64,000 nucleotides of DNA. Source: PALSA-612 sp963791225. Lineage in GTDB: Bacteria; Actinomycetota; Thermoleophilia; Gaiellales; Gaiellaceae. The notes beneath the pieces were generated by a model. That model was not told the origin of the DNA. It ran no database searches and worked only from the letters and a program-made list of their open reading frames with translations. Every line of letters begins with the position of its first letter. Positions within the stretch are counted from its first letter, which is position 1. The stretch lies in assembly GCA_963791225.1 (NCBI GenBank), contig CAWBRV010000007.1:322594-386593 (forward strand), given 5' to 3'. Positions 6,420 through 15,749 of the stretch are shown in pieces. The position numbers and the translations under genes are program-made.

Positions 6420-9400
6420 ATGACCTACGTCGAGCTGCACTGCCATTCAGCCTATTCGTTTCTCGACGGAGCCTCGCAGCCCGAGGAACTGGCCGTCCGC
6501 GCCGCCGAGCTCGGCTACGAGGCGCTCGCGCTGACCGACCACGACGGGCTCTGCGGCTCGCTCGAGTTCGCGCACGCGGCGAAGGCGCTCGGCGTCCGTG
6601 CCATCACCGGCGCCGAGCTGACCCTTGCCGGCGGCGTAGGCTCGACGGAGCCGCACAGGAGCGGAGATACCGGCCTTGCCGCCACTGGAGCGGGAAACTC
6701 GCACGTGACCGTGCTCGTCGAGAGCGCGCGCGGTTATGCAAACCTCTGCCGGCTGATCACCGCGGCGCACGCGGGGACGCGTCCGAAGGAGACGGAGCTG
6801 CTCCCGCCCGCGCTCGACCCGGAGCTCCTCGCCGAGCTGAACGAGGGCCTCGTCTGCCTCTCCGGCTGCGCGCGACACGGCCTCGCCGTCCACGACCCGA
6901 ACGGCGCCGCCCGGCTCGCGGCGGCCTTCGCCCCCGACCGCTTCCTGGTCGAGCTGCAGCGACCGTACGAACGGGGCGACGCGAGGCGGAACGCCGCGCT
7001 CCGGGACCTCGCCGGGACGCTCGGGGTCGAGACGGTCGTGACCGGCGACGTGCACGCGCACCGGCACTCTCGCGCCGTGCTCCAGGACGCGCTCGTCGCG
7101 ATTCGCAACCGCACCTCGCTCGAGGGCTGCGAACCGGAGCGGCGCGGCAACTGGGAGAGCGTTCTCCGCCCCGCGGCCGAGGTCTACGAGCGCTTCCCCG
7201 ACGACGCCGAGGCGGTCGCGCGCACCCGCCGGCTCGCCGAGCGGCTCGAGTTCGACCTGACAGAGGAGCTCGGCTACCGCTACCCGGACTTCTCCGACCG
7301 CGAGGATCCCGCCGACGTCCAGCTCCGCCGCGTCTGCGACCACGCCTTCGCCGAGCGTTACGCGGGGGCGAACGGCCACAAGCGACGCGCGCGCGAGCGG
7401 CTCGAGGAGGAGCTCGCGCTGATCGCCGACCTCGGCCTCTCCGGCTTCTTCCTGCTCCACCACGAGGTGCTGGAGATGGCGGCAGAGATCGCTGTCCGGC
7501 TCCGCGGGCCGGGATCGCCGCGTCACGCCCTGCCGCCCGGGCGGGGACGCGGCAGCTCGGTCGGCTCGATCGTCTGCTACCTGACCGGCCTCTCGCACGT
7601 CGACCCGGTCGCGGCCGGCCTCTCGCTCGGGCGCTTCCTGAACCGGGAGATGGCCGGTGTGCCCGACATCGACCTCGACTTCCCGCGCGACATCCGGGAG
7701 AAGCTGATCGTCGCGGTCATCGAGCGCTACGGCCCCGAGCATTCGGCGCTCGTGGCCAGCTTTTCGACCTACCACTCGCGCGGCGCGATCCGCGACCTCG
7801 GCAAGGCGCTCGGCCTGCCGTTCGCCGAGCTCGAGCGCCTCGCGCGGCTGACCGAGGGCAATCCGCACCGGGTCGAGGACGAGCTGCGCGCCCTCCCGGA
7901 CGCGAAGACGAAGCTCGCCTCCAGGCGCTGGCGGGCGCTCGGCTGGCTCTGCAAGGAGATCGCCGGCCTCCCGCGCCACATCTCGCAGCACCCGGGCGGG
8001 ATGGTGATCTCGACGCGGCCGCTCGTCGAGCTCGTGCCCGTCCAGCCGGCGGCGATGACCGGACGACAGATCAGCCAGTGGGACAAGGACTCCTGCTCCG
8101 ATGCGGGCTTCATGAAGATCGACCTGCTGGGGCTCGGGATGCTCTCCGCGGTCGAGGACTGCGTCGACCGAATCGCCCGCGCGCGGGGGGAGACGATCGA
8201 CCTGTCGCGGATCCCGCTCGACGACCAGGGCGTCTACGCCGAAATTCAGGCCGCTGACACCGTCGGCGACTTCCAGATCGAGAGCCGTGCGCAGATGCAG
8301 AGCCTGCTGCGGACGCGGCCCGAGAACCTCGACGACCTGACCGTGCAGGTGGCGCTCGTCCGGCCTGGGCCGATTCAGGGCGGCGCCGTCCACCCGTACA
8401 TCGAGCGGCGGCAGAAGCTCCGCGAGGACCCGTCGTTCGAGCCGCCCGCCGACCACCCGTTGCTCGCCGGGCCGCTGCGCGAGACGCTCGGGGTCGTCGT
8501 CTTCCAGGACCAGGTGCTCGAGGTGGCGATGGCGCTCGCCGGCTTCTCGGTCGGGGAGGCGGAGGGACTGCGGCGCGCGATGAGTCGCAAGCGGAGCCTG
8601 GAGGCACTCGAAGCGCATCGTGCGCGGTTCGTCGAGGGCGCGCTCGCGAAGGGCGTCGACGCCGAGACGGCCGATCGCGTCTACGACAAGCTCGTCGGCT
8701 TCTCGGGCTTCGGCTTCCCCAAGTCGCACGCGGCCGCCTTCGCCCTCCTCGCCTACCAGTCGGCCTGGCTGCGCCGCTACTACCCGGCCGAGTTCCTCTG
8801 CGCGCTCCTGAACGCGCAGCCGATGGGCTTCTACCCGCCGGCCAGCCTCGTCCGTGACGGCGAGCGGCGCGGCGTGCGCGTTCTGCCGCCGGACGTGAAC
8901 GCGAGCGAGGCACAGTGCGGGATCGAGGACGGGGCCGTGCGCGTCGGGGTCGGCTATGTCAGCGGCGTGGGGGAGAAGGAGGCGGAGGGTGTCGCCGCCG
9001 GCCGTCCGTACGCGAGCATCCTGGATCTCGCCCAGCGAGCCCCTGCCGAGCAGGCCTGGCCTGATTTGGCCGGCCTGGAGGCGCTCGTCGAGTCGGGCGC
9101 CTGCGACTGCTTCGGCGAGCCCCGGCGGACGATGCTCTGGCAGCTCGGTCTTGCCCCCCGCCCGCAGAGCGTGCCCGGCACCCGCGGCGAGGCCAAGCAA
9201 CTCGCGCTGCCGCTCGAGCCGACCGCCGCCGTGCCGGAACTCCCCGAGCACACGCCGTGGGAGCGGATGCTGGCCGACTACCGGACGACGAACCTCTCCG
9301 TCGGCCCGCACCCGCTCGAGCTCCTGCGACCGCTGCTCCCGGCGGAGGTGATCACGACGGCGGAGCTGGCTGGAAAGCGCGACGGAGAGCGGATCGCGAT

Positions 9401-9701
9401 CGCGGGCCTGGCGATCGCGCGGCAGCGTCCGTCGACTGCGAAGGGCGTCGTCTTCATGCTGCTCGAGGACGAGATCGGTCTCGTCAACCTCGTCGTCCAG
9501 CCGAAGGTCTACGAGCGCTTTCGCGCGCTCGTCCGCGGCGAGCCGCTGCTGCTCGCGCGTGGGAAGCTCGAGCGCGTCGGCCGCAACCTGAACGTCGTCG
9601 TCGACCGGCTCGAGTCGCTCGGACCGCTTGCCCGTGAGGCGGCCGGGCTGGCCGAGGTGCGGGCCTCGCTGCCCCGCGCGCACCACTTCGGTCACCGTTG
9701 A
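6420..9701 (+). CDS. dnaE2: error-prone DNA polymerase III alpha subunit DnaE2
   Basis: A C-family polymerase of 1,093 residues. The N-terminal PHP domain begins TYVELHCHSAYSFLDGAS and has LTDHDGLCG. The palm has GVPDIDLDFP near residue 414 with the catalytic aspartates; the fingers region includes FPKSHAAAFALLAYQSAW. A C-terminal OB fold contains GVVFMLLEDEIGLVNLVV. Length and the N-terminal motif fit DnaE2, the translesion enzyme working with ImuB, better than the replicative DnaE1. The start is ATG 6420. No LexA box was seen upstream, so its induction would depend on a promoter within the bicupin gene or on a distant one. Confidence 0.9.
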   Translation: MTYVELHCHSAYSFLDGASQPEELAVRAAELGYEALALTDHDGLCGSLEFAHAAKALGVRAITGAELTLAGGVGSTEPHRSGDTGLAATGAGNSHVTVLVESARGYANLCRLITAAHAGTRPKETELLPPALDPELLAELNEGLVCLSGCARHGLAVHDPNGAARLAAAFAPDRFLVELQRPYERGDARRNAALRDLAGTLGVETVVTGDVHAHRHSRAVLQDALVAIRNRTSLEGCEPERRGNWESVLRPAAEVYERFPDDAEAVARTRRLAERLEFDLTEELGYRYPDFSDREDPADVQLRRVCDHAFAERYAGANGHKRRARERLEEELALIADLGLSGFFLLHHEVLEMAAEIAVRLRGPGSPRHALPPGRGRGSSVGSIVCYLTGLSHVDPVAAGLSLGRFLNREMAGVPDIDLDFPRDIREKLIVAVIERYGPEHSALVASFSTYHSRGAIRDLGKALGLPFAELERLARLTEGNPHRVEDELRALPDAKTKLASRRWRALGWLCKEIAGLPRHISQHPGGMVISTRPLVELVPVQPAAMTGRQISQWDKDSCSDAGFMKIDLLGLGMLSAVEDCVDRIARARGETIDLSRIPLDDQGVYAEIQAADTVGDFQIESRAQMQSLLRTRPENLDDLTVQVALVRPGPIQGGAVHPYIERRQKLREDPSFEPPADHPLLAGPLRETLGVVVFQDQVLEVAMALAGFSVGEAEGLRRAMSRKRSLEALEAHRARFVEGALAKGVDAETADRVYDKLVGFSGFGFPKSHAAAFALLAYQSAWLRRYYPAEFLCALLNAQPMGFYPPASLVRDGERRGVRVLPPDVNASEAQCGIEDGAVRVGVGYVSGVGEKEAEGVAAGRPYASILDLAQRAPAEQAWPDLAGLEALVESGACDCFGEPRRTMLWQLGLAPRPQSVPGTRGEAKQLALPLEPTAAVPELPEHTPWERMLADYRTTNLSVGPHPLELLRPLLPAEVITTAELAGKRDGERIAIAGLAIARQRPSTAKGVVFMLLEDEIGLVNLVVQPKVYERFRALVRGEPLLLARGKLERVGRNLNVVVDRLESLGPLAREAAGLAEVRASLPRAHHFGHR

Positions 9702-9783
9702 GTCACCGCTTCTTCGCCAATTCTTAATGCCCTTTGCAGCACTTTTACGTTTGGCTCCGGCGTCTGCGGGCAATGTCGAAGAG

Positions 9784-10206
9784 GTGCGCCCAACCCCCTT
9801 CGCTCTCGGGGCGCTCCTCGCGGTCGTGCTTGCTTTCACCTCGACCGCCGGGACGCCGTCCGCATCTGCCGCCACTCCGTGCTGGCGGGCGGTGATCGCC
9901 GACTGGTCCCGCGACGGCTCGATCGACCGGGCGTATCCGGCCGCCTGCTACCGCCATGCGATGCAGAACGCGCCGACGGACCTCAAGGTCTACTCGACGC
10001 TCGACGACGATCTCCAGAGCGCGCTGAGCCGGCGCACGGCCCGCCGCCTCGCGGGCGCGCACGTGACGCCGGTGCGTCTCGACGCGGCCGGCGGGTCGTC
10101 GTTCCAGCTCCTCGTCGCGCTCGTCGCCGGGCTGGGCGGGCTCCTCGCCCTGTGCTCGGCCGGTGCCGCACTCGTGCGTCGCCGCGTTCGCCAGCCCGCG
10201 CGCTAG
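9784..10206 (+). CDS. small exported or membrane-anchored protein
   Basis: About 140 residues. A signal-like segment (ALGALLAVVLAFTSTAG, then ASAATP) is followed by a soluble part with WRAVIADWSRDGSIDRAYPA, YRHAM and YSTLDDDL. A C-terminal transmembrane helix (LLVALVAGLGGLLALCSAGA) precedes an Arg-rich end. This signal peptide, short domain and C-terminal anchor layout is common in Thermoleophilia, but I know no function. The start could be GTG 9784 (chosen, just before the signal peptide) or ATG 9727. The sequence from 9710 to 9760 is unusually AT-rich and probably holds the promoter. Confidence 0.7.
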   Translation: MRPTPFALGALLAVVLAFTSTAGTPSASAATPCWRAVIADWSRDGSIDRAYPAACYRHAMQNAPTDLKVYSTLDDDLQSALSRRTARRLAGAHVTPVRLDAAGGSSFQLLVALVAGLGGLLALCSAGAALVRRRVRQPAR

Positions 10207-10541
10207 CGCAGGTCGATCTCGTTGCCGAAGCGGGGCAATTGCTTCTTCACGGCCCGGTTGAATGCCGCCTGGTACTCCTCGGCGGCGTCCTCGTCGAGCG
10301 TCGCCGCGTAAGTCCAGCGCAGGTCGGCGAGCGCCTCGGTGCCGGCCTCGACGAGATCGACGTAGTCGCCGTAGCGCTCCTCGGCCTCGTCGCGGTCGGC
10401 CCGGTCGTACGCGCGCTCGGCCTCGACGCATTGCGCGATCAGGTCGGCCTCGTCGCGCTCGAAGAGGTCGAGCTGGCGCGAGATCACGTCGGCGAAGCGG
10501 CTGCGGCGGAACACGACCGCATCTTGCCCGTGCGCCATCAT
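10203..10541 (-). CDS. conserved hypothetical helical protein
   Basis: A 112-residue, acidic, probably all-helical protein: RFADVISRQLDLFERDEADL, then DRADRDEAEERYGDYVDLV, ending KKQLPRFGNEIDLR. There is no membrane segment. Its end overlaps the last four bases of the convergent upstream gene. Starts at ATG 10541 or 10538 are equally possible. I do not recognise a named family. Confidence 0.7.
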   Translation of the reverse strand: MMAHGQDAVVFRRSRFADVISRQLDLFERDEADLIAQCVEAERAYDRADRDEAEERYGDYVDLVEAGTEALADLRWTYAATLDEDAAEEYQAAFNRAVKKQLPRFGNEIDLR

Positions 10542-10549
10542 CCGCGCGG

Positions 10550-10630
10550 ATGAGCGAGATCCCGTACGACCCCGGATACATCGCCGGGTTCTACGACGAG
10601 TACGGCGAGCGCGAATGGGAGCGTAGCTAG
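10550..10630 (+). pseudogene. N-terminal remnant of a SAM-dependent methyltransferase
   Basis: ATG 10550 opens 26 codons ending TAG. They include GFYDEYGEREWERS, a sequence I associate with the extreme N-terminus of class I SAM-dependent methyltransferases in actinobacteria (typically YDEYGEREWERL). Nothing resembling the Rossmann core follows; the convergent glycosyltransferase gene begins immediately. It is most likely the stump of a deleted gene, though a genuine short peptide cannot be excluded. Confidence 0.45.
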
Positions 10631-11682
10631 AGCAGCTCGCGGTAGAGCTCGAGGTGGGCCGCTGCGGCGCGGTCCCAGGTCAGCTCGGCTCGCGCGCGCC
10701 TTGCGCCCTCGCGGGCGGCCTCCAGCGCGGCCGGGTCGTCGAGGAGCTCGCAGGCCGCGTCGGTGAGAGCGGCGACGTTGCCGGCCGGGACGACGCGCCC
10801 CGCGCCGAACGCCCGGACGGGCTCGGCGAGGCCGCCCACGTCGTAGACGACCGCCGGCACGCCCGCCCCGAGCGCCCGCAACAGCGCGCCCGACTGGTCG
10901 ATCTCCGCGCGGTAGGGGAAGAGCGCGACCGTCGTCTCGCCGAGGGCGCGGTCGAGCTCCGTGTCCGGGAGATAGCCGAGCCGCCACTCGGCACGGTCGC
11001 CCGCGGCGGCCCGGTAGGCGTCGACCGGCTCCATCGGGTCCCCGACCACGAGGAGGCGCGCGGCCTCGATCCGCTTCGTCGCCTCGATCGCATCCGAGAG
11101 CCCCTTGTACGGCCGGATGACGCCGAGGGCGAGCAGCGTGCGCCCGTCGTCCGCGCGCGGCGGGTCGCTCGGGAAGACGGGGTGTGGCACGACGCGAAGC
11201 CGCTCCTCCGGCACTCCCAGCTCGTCGAGCACGTCGCGGCCACGCTCGCTGTGGACGACGATCCGGCGGAAGCGTCCGAACAGGTCGAGCCAGAGCGCGC
11301 GGTCCTGCGCCGAGCGGCGCGGGAGGAGGTCGTGGGCGGTGAACACGGCGGGCGCGCGGAGCCGCAGGAGCGTCCGGTCGAGCTTCGGCCAGGCGAGCCA
11401 CTGCATGTGGACGACGTCCGCGTGCGCCCGCGCGAGTCGCGCCATCCCGAGCGGGTGCTCCGTCGCCTTCAGGGGGAGCCGGAGCGCCGACCGGCGGAAC
11501 GCGCGCGAGCTCCACGGGTAGAAGAGCTCCCGGCGCTCGTACCCGTCGGGCGTGGGCGCCTCGCCGAAGCGGAACCTGGACGTCACGAGCTCGACGTCGG
11601 CGCCGGCCCGGGCGAGCGCCGCGGCCAGCTCGTGGTCGTACTGCGGGGTGAAGGCCGGGGGATCGCCGAGAAGCACACGCAC
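10627..11682 (-). CDS. glycosyltransferase family 4
   Basis: A 351-residue GT-B glycosyltransferase. The N-terminal domain begins MRVLLGDPPAFTPQYDHELA and has FTAHDLLP. The C-terminal nucleotide-sugar domain has LALGVIRPYKGLSDAI and the GT4 signature FPYRAEIDQSGALLRALGAG followed by YDVGGLAEPV. It probably transfers a hexose to a lipid or secondary metabolite; the acceptor is unknown. It starts at GTG with TACTCT (11689-11694 on this strand) six bases before it, so it is likely leaderless. It is divergent from the EEP-phosphatase gene with 23 bases between starts. Confidence 0.88.
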   Translation of the reverse strand: MRVLLGDPPAFTPQYDHELAAALARAGADVELVTSRFRFGEAPTPDGYERRELFYPWSSRAFRRSALRLPLKATEHPLGMARLARAHADVVHMQWLAWPKLDRTLLRLRAPAVFTAHDLLPRRSAQDRALWLDLFGRFRRIVVHSERGRDVLDELGVPEERLRVVPHPVFPSDPPRADDGRTLLALGVIRPYKGLSDAIEATKRIEAARLLVVGDPMEPVDAYRAAAGDRAEWRLGYLPDTELDRALGETTVALFPYRAEIDQSGALLRALGAGVPAVVYDVGGLAEPVRAFGAGRVVPAGNVAALTDAACELLDDPAALEAAREGARRARAELTWDRAAAAHLELYRELL

Positions 11683-11688
11683 GGTCCT

Positions 11689-11694
11689 AGAGTA
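11689..11694 (-). promoter_or_regulatory. -10 element, divergent promoter
   Basis: TACTCT on the minus strand ends six bases before the glycosyltransferase GTG. On the other strand the same 23-base gap holds TAGAAC (11693-11698), seven bases before the EEP gene start, so the two promoters overlap face to face. Confidence 0.4.
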
Positions 11695-11705
11695 GAACTG
11701 CAGGC

Positions 11706-12380
11706 GTGCTGATCCGGAGCTGGAACGTCTACCACGGCCGTTCGCACCCGCCCGGGCGGCGCGGGTTCGTCGAGGCGATCGTCCGGCTCGCCTCCGCCGA
11801 CGGCCCCGACGTGCTCTGTTTGCAGGAGTTGCCGCTCTGGTCGCTCCCCCGGCTCGAGGGTTGGAGCGGCATGCGCTCGTTCCCGGTGCGTACGCGGCGG
11901 GCGCCCTTCGGCGCCAGGGCGGGCGGGACGCTGACCGCCGCGCACTACGGGGCTCTGCGCTCCGCGTTCACGGGGCAGGCGAACGCGATCCTCGTCGGGC
12001 CGGGCCACGCCGCGGAGGATCTCGGCTCGCTCGTGATCAGCGAGCCGCGCGAGCATCCGCGCGCCTGCCAGGCCGTCCGCGTCGCCGACCGGCTCGTCGT
12101 CGCCAACATCCACGCGTCGACGCATGCGGCCGGGGAGCAGGTCGACCGCGCGCTCGCCTGGCTCGACGAGCGGCTCCGCGAGGAAGAGCCGCTCGTCCTC
12201 GCGGGTGACTTCAACGCCTCGCTCCGTCTGCCCGGGTTCTCGGCGCCGCACGGGGAGATCGACGACATCCTCGTCCGCGGGGCGGAGGCGACGCCGCTTG
12301 CCGTCTGGCCCGTGGAGCGCCGGCGTCAGAATGGCGTCGTGCTCTCCGACCATGCGCCTGTCGAGCTGACCGTCTCGTGA
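11706..12380 (+). CDS. endonuclease/exonuclease/phosphatase family protein
   Basis: A 224-residue EEP-fold hydrolase, with a metal-dependent catalytic core as in DNase I and inositol phosphatases. Motifs: SWNVYHG (Asn), VLCLQELP (metal-binding Glu), VVANIHAST, VLAGDFNAS (Asp and Asn), and LSDHAPVEL (Asp-His pair). All catalytic residues are present, so it is probably active, but the substrate is open. The gene starts at GTG 11706 behind an overlapping divergent promoter. Its stop overlaps the next gene's start as GTGA. Confidence 0.85.
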   Translation: MLIRSWNVYHGRSHPPGRRGFVEAIVRLASADGPDVLCLQELPLWSLPRLEGWSGMRSFPVRTRRAPFGARAGGTLTAAHYGALRSAFTGQANAILVGPGHAAEDLGSLVISEPREHPRACQAVRVADRLVVANIHASTHAAGEQVDRALAWLDERLREEEPLVLAGDFNASLRLPGFSAPHGEIDDILVRGAEATPLAVWPVERRRQNGVVLSDHAPVELTVS

Positions 12381-13460
12381 CGTTCGAGGAAGCCCGAGCG
12401 GCGTTTCCGGTCCTCGAGCGCGTCGCCTATCTCAACGCCGGCACGAACGGCCCGCTCGCGCGGGAGACCGCGGAGGCGATGGTGGCGCAGACGCTCGTCG
12501 ACCTCGCGGAGGGGCGCGCAGGTGCCGGCTACCACGCGCAGACGCGGGCGCTGCGCGAGCGCGTGCGCGGCAAGCTGGCGGCGCTGATCGGCGTGCCCGC
12601 CGACAACGTCGCGTTGACGACGTCGACCACGAACGGCTGCAACATCGTCCTCGCCGGGCTCGGGCTCGGCCCGGACGACGAGGTCGTGACCACGGACGAG
12701 GAGCACTTCGGGCTGCTCGGGCCGCTGCACACGTCGGGGGCGCGTGTCCGGGTCGCGGCGACGCGGGGCCTCGAGCCCGCGCAGGCGCTCGAGCGGCTCC
12801 TCGCCGAGGTCGGGCCGCGCACGCGCCTGCTCGCGCTGTCGCACGTCTCGTGGGTGACCGGCAACCTGCTTCCAGTCGCGGAGCTGCGGGAGGAAACCGG
12901 CCTGCCGATCCTGGTCGACGGCGCCCAGTCGGGAGGCGCGGTCGAGGTCGACGCGACCCCGTTCGACTACTACACGGTCTCCGGCCAGAAGTGGCCGTGC
13001 GGGCCCGACTCGACCGGCGCGCTCTACGTCCGCGATCCCGAGTCGCTGCGCGTGTCGACGCCGACGTACTTCTCCCAGGCGCGCTACGAGGCAGACGGTG
13101 CGTTCGAGCCGAAGCCGGGGGCGGCGCGGTTCGACCACGGCTACCTCGGCGCGACGCTGCTCGCCGGGCTCGAGGCGGCGCTCGACGGCGCGCCGGAGTG
13201 GCGCTTCGAGCGGGCGCGCGAGGCGGCGGCGCCGCTGTCGGGCGCTGCTCGAGGAGCGCTACGACGTCGTGACGCCGCCCGGGCACTCGACGCTCGTCTC
13301 GTTCGTCCCGATCGGCGATCCGGCCGAAGCTGTCGAGCGACTCGCCAGGCGCGACGTCGTCGTGCGCGAGATCCCTGCCAGCGGCCTGGTCCGCGTCTCG
13401 TGCGGGTACTGGACGTCGGACGACGACCTCGACCGGCTCCTCGCCGGGCTGGCGGACTAG
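12377..13460 (+). CDS. class V aminotransferase, frameshifted in this sequence
   Basis: Fold-type I PLP enzyme of the aminotransferase class V / isopenicillin-N epimerase type. The N-terminal part has VAYLNAGTNGPLARET, TTSTTNGCNIVLAGL, VDGAQSGGAVEV and VSGQKWPCGPDSTGALYV, where the lysine holds PLP. From about 13232 the frame is lost; the C-terminal domain (ALLEERYDVVTPPGHSTLV ... VRVSCGYWTSDDDLDRLL) continues one frame over. Removing one C at 13232-13233 restores a continuous protein. This is either a sequence error or a recent mutation. GTG 12377 overlaps the upstream stop. Confidence 0.8.
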
Positions 13461-13852
13461 GCGGCGAGCGGAGCGAACAGGGCGACGTCGTTGCCGTCGG
13501 GATCCTTCACGATCGCATAGCGCTGGCCCCAGAACGCGTCCCATGGCTCGAGGTGCCCCTCGTAGCCCGCTTCCATCAGTTCTGCGTAGAGGCTGTCGAC
13601 CTCGATTGCCGAGTCGACGAGGAAGCAGAGCGTGAAGGCGGTCCCGGTGGTCGGCGGTGCCCAGCCAGGGTCGAAGCTCTTCATCACCTCGGCCGTGTCC
13701 CACCCGAGGCGAAGCCCCCCGGGAAGCGTGGTCTCGACGTGTCCCTCGCTCTCGGCGCCCTCCGGGATCTCGAGGCCGAGGCGCCGGTAGAACGCGAGCG
13801 ACGCAGCCATGTCCTGGACGTGGAGGCCGATCATGTCGAGCCGCGGCGTCAT
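13457..13852 (-). CDS. VOC (glyoxalase/bleomycin-resistance fold) protein
   Basis: A 131-residue vicinal-oxygen-chelate protein. MIGLHVQDMAASLAFYRRLG is the classic first beta-alpha-beta module. The second module has AFTLCFLVDSAIEVDSLYAE and the closing motif IVKDPDGNDVALFAP. Substrate unknown; such proteins range from dioxygenases to resistance proteins. ATG 13852 overlaps the stop of the upstream HD gene as ATGA, so the two are co-translated. Confidence 0.88.
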   Translation of the reverse strand: MTPRLDMIGLHVQDMAASLAFYRRLGLEIPEGAESEGHVETTLPGGLRLGWDTAEVMKSFDPGWAPPTTGTAFTLCFLVDSAIEVDSLYAELMEAGYEGHLEPWDAFWGQRYAIVKDPDGNDVALFAPLAA

Positions 13853-14415
13853 GCGGAGCGCTCCAGCCCGAGCTCGGCCGCTGAGCCGCGCATCGCCTCG
13901 ATCACGTTCGCAATGTGCTGGTCGAGGTCGAGGCCGAGCAGCTCCGCGCCCGCATAGACCTCGTCGCGGTGGACGCCCGCCGCGAAGGACGGCTGCTTCA
14001 GCTTCTTCTTCACGGACCGCGGCTCGAGCGTCGCGATCCCGTCCGGCCGCACGAAGCAGCAGGCCGTCACGAAGCCGGACAGCTCGTCGCAGGCGAACAA
14101 TGTCTTCTTGAGCGGCGTGTCGCGCGGCATCGACAGGTGCTCCGCGTGCGAGAGCACGGCCTCGACGACGACCTCGGGATAGCCCAGCTCGCGCAGGATC
14201 GGCGCCCCGTCCTGGGGATGCTTGTCGAGCGTCGGGTGGATCTCGTAGTCGAAGTCGTGGAGCAGGCCGACGACCCGCCACAGCTCCTCGTCCTCGTCGA
14301 AGCTTCCGGCGTACCAGCCCATGCACGCTTCGACGCCGAGCGCGTGCCGGATCAGCGGCTCGCTCTTCGTGTACTGGGTCAGCGTCTCCCAGGCCTGCTC
14401 GCGTGTCGGCTCCAC
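13849..14415 (-). CDS. HD-domain phosphohydrolase
   Basis: A 188-residue HD-superfamily protein. LIRHALGVEACMGWYA supplies the first histidine, VVGLLHDFDYEIHP the HD pair, and EAVLSHAEHL and FACDELSGF the later ligands. This is the HDIG-like group often annotated as metal-dependent hydrolase; the phosphomonoester substrate is unknown. GTG 14415 faces the murA start 25 bases away, and TACCCT on the minus strand nine bases upstream suits a -10 element. It runs into the VOC gene. Confidence 0.85.
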   Translation of the reverse strand: MEPTREQAWETLTQYTKSEPLIRHALGVEACMGWYAGSFDEDEELWRVVGLLHDFDYEIHPTLDKHPQDGAPILRELGYPEVVVEAVLSHAEHLSMPRDTPLKKTLFACDELSGFVTACCFVRPDGIATLEPRSVKKKLKQPSFAAGVHRDEVYAGAELLGLDLDQHIANVIEAMRGSAAELGLERSA

Positions 14416-14428
14416 GGGCTGCGTAGGG

Positions 14429-14434
14429 TACTTT
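14429..14434 (+). promoter_or_regulatory. -10 element for leaderless murA
   Basis: TACTTT ends six bases before GTG 14441. The promoter overlaps the divergent one of the HD-domain gene (TACCCT on the minus strand). Confidence 0.45.
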
Positions 14435-14440
14435 GCGGCC

Positions 14441-15749
14441 GTGCAGATCGTCGTGGCAGACGCGCTCAAGCAGTCGTTCGTGATCGAGGGTGGCGCGCGC
14501 CTCTCGGGGAGCGTGCGCGCCGCAGGGAACAAGAACGCGGCGCTGCCGATCCTCGCCGCCTGCCTGCTCACCGACCAGCCCGTCACGCTCGAGAACGTCC
14601 CCAGGATCAGCGACGTCGACACGATGATGGCGCTGCTCCGCCACGTCGGCGCCGACGCCGAGTGGGTCGGGCCGAGCGAGGTGCGCGTCCATGCTGCGGA
14701 GATCGCGACGACGGAGCTCGACGAGGACCTGTGCCGGGAGATCCGCGCCTCGATCCTGCTCGCAGGCCCGTTGCTCGCGCGCTGCGGCCGCGCGACGGTG
14801 CCGCCGCCCGGAGGCGACGTGATCGGCCGGCGGCGGATCGACACGCACATGCACGCCCTCGGCGCGCTGGGCGCCGAGTACAGCGTCGGCCGCTGCTACG
14901 AGCTGTCCGGCCCGGCGCTGCGCGGCACCTCGATGTTCCTCGACGAGGCAAGCGTCACCGGCACGGAGAACGCGATCATGGCCGCCTCGCTCGCGACCGG
15001 CTCGACGCTGATCGGGAACGCCGCCTGCGAGCCACACGTCCAGGATCTCTGCCGGTTCCTCGTGGCGCTCGGCGCGGAGATCGACGGTATCGGGTCGAAC
15101 CTGCTGCGCATCGAGGGCACCGACCGGCTCGGCGGCGGGTCGTTCCGGATCTGCCCGGAGCACATCGAGGTCGCCAGCTTCATCGGCCTCGCCGCGGTGA
15201 CGGGCAGCGAGATCACGATCGAGGACACCGTGCCCGAGGATCTCGACCCGATCCTCCCCGTGCTCGGCAAGCTCGGCGTGCACGTCGACATCGAGGACAG
15301 CGAGCGTGCACGTGCCGGCCGACCAGCAGCTGGCCGTGCTCGACGACCTCGGCGGCCAGATCCCGAAGATCGAGGACGGCCCCTGGCCGGCCTTTCCTGC
15401 CGACCTGACCTCGATCGCGGTGGTGCTCGCGACGCAGGCCCAGGGCACGGTGCTCGTGTTCGAGAAGATGTTCGAGAGCCGCCTGTTCTTCGTCGACAAG
15501 CTGGTCGGGATGGGGGCGCGCATCATCGTCTGCGACCCGCATCGCGTGGTCGTTTCTGGCCCGGCGAAGCTCTATGGCCAGCGGATGGAGAGCCCGGACA
15601 TCCGCGCCGGAATGGCGATGTTGATCGCGAGCCTGTGCGCCGAGGGCACGTCCACGATCGGCAACATCGGGCAGATCGACCGCGGGTACGAGCGCATCGA
15701 CGAGCGCCTACGCGGGCTCGGGGCCCGGATTGAGCGCGTCGACGGCTGA
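14441..15749 (+). CDS. murA: UDP-N-acetylglucosamine 1-carboxyvinyltransferase, frameshifted in this sequence
   Basis: First committed enzyme of peptidoglycan synthesis, adding enolpyruvate to UDP-GlcNAc. GAAGNKNAALPILAAC-like RAAGNKNAALPILAACLL is the N-terminal signature. The loop region CGRATVPPPGGDVIGRRRID has no evident cysteine at the position of the family's catalytic Cys (fosfomycin target); in this short loop Asp is the likely substitute. The C-terminal part has FESRLFFVDKLVGMGARI. The frame shifts by one base near 15305; dropping one C there joins both parts into about 435 residues. As murA is essential, a sequence error is the simplest reading. It is leaderless from TACTTT at 14429. 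Confidence 0.88.

Noticed and set aside
4450..6423. Long plus-strand frame across the two bicupin genes
   Set aside because: The minus strand carries four clear cupin domains; the plus translation is low-complexity.
6447..9875. Very long antisense open frame (over 1,100 codons) opposite dnaE2
   Set aside because: High GC makes stop codons rare on both strands; the translation is Arg/Glu/Asp/Val-rich without motifs, whereas the plus strand encodes a complete polymerase.
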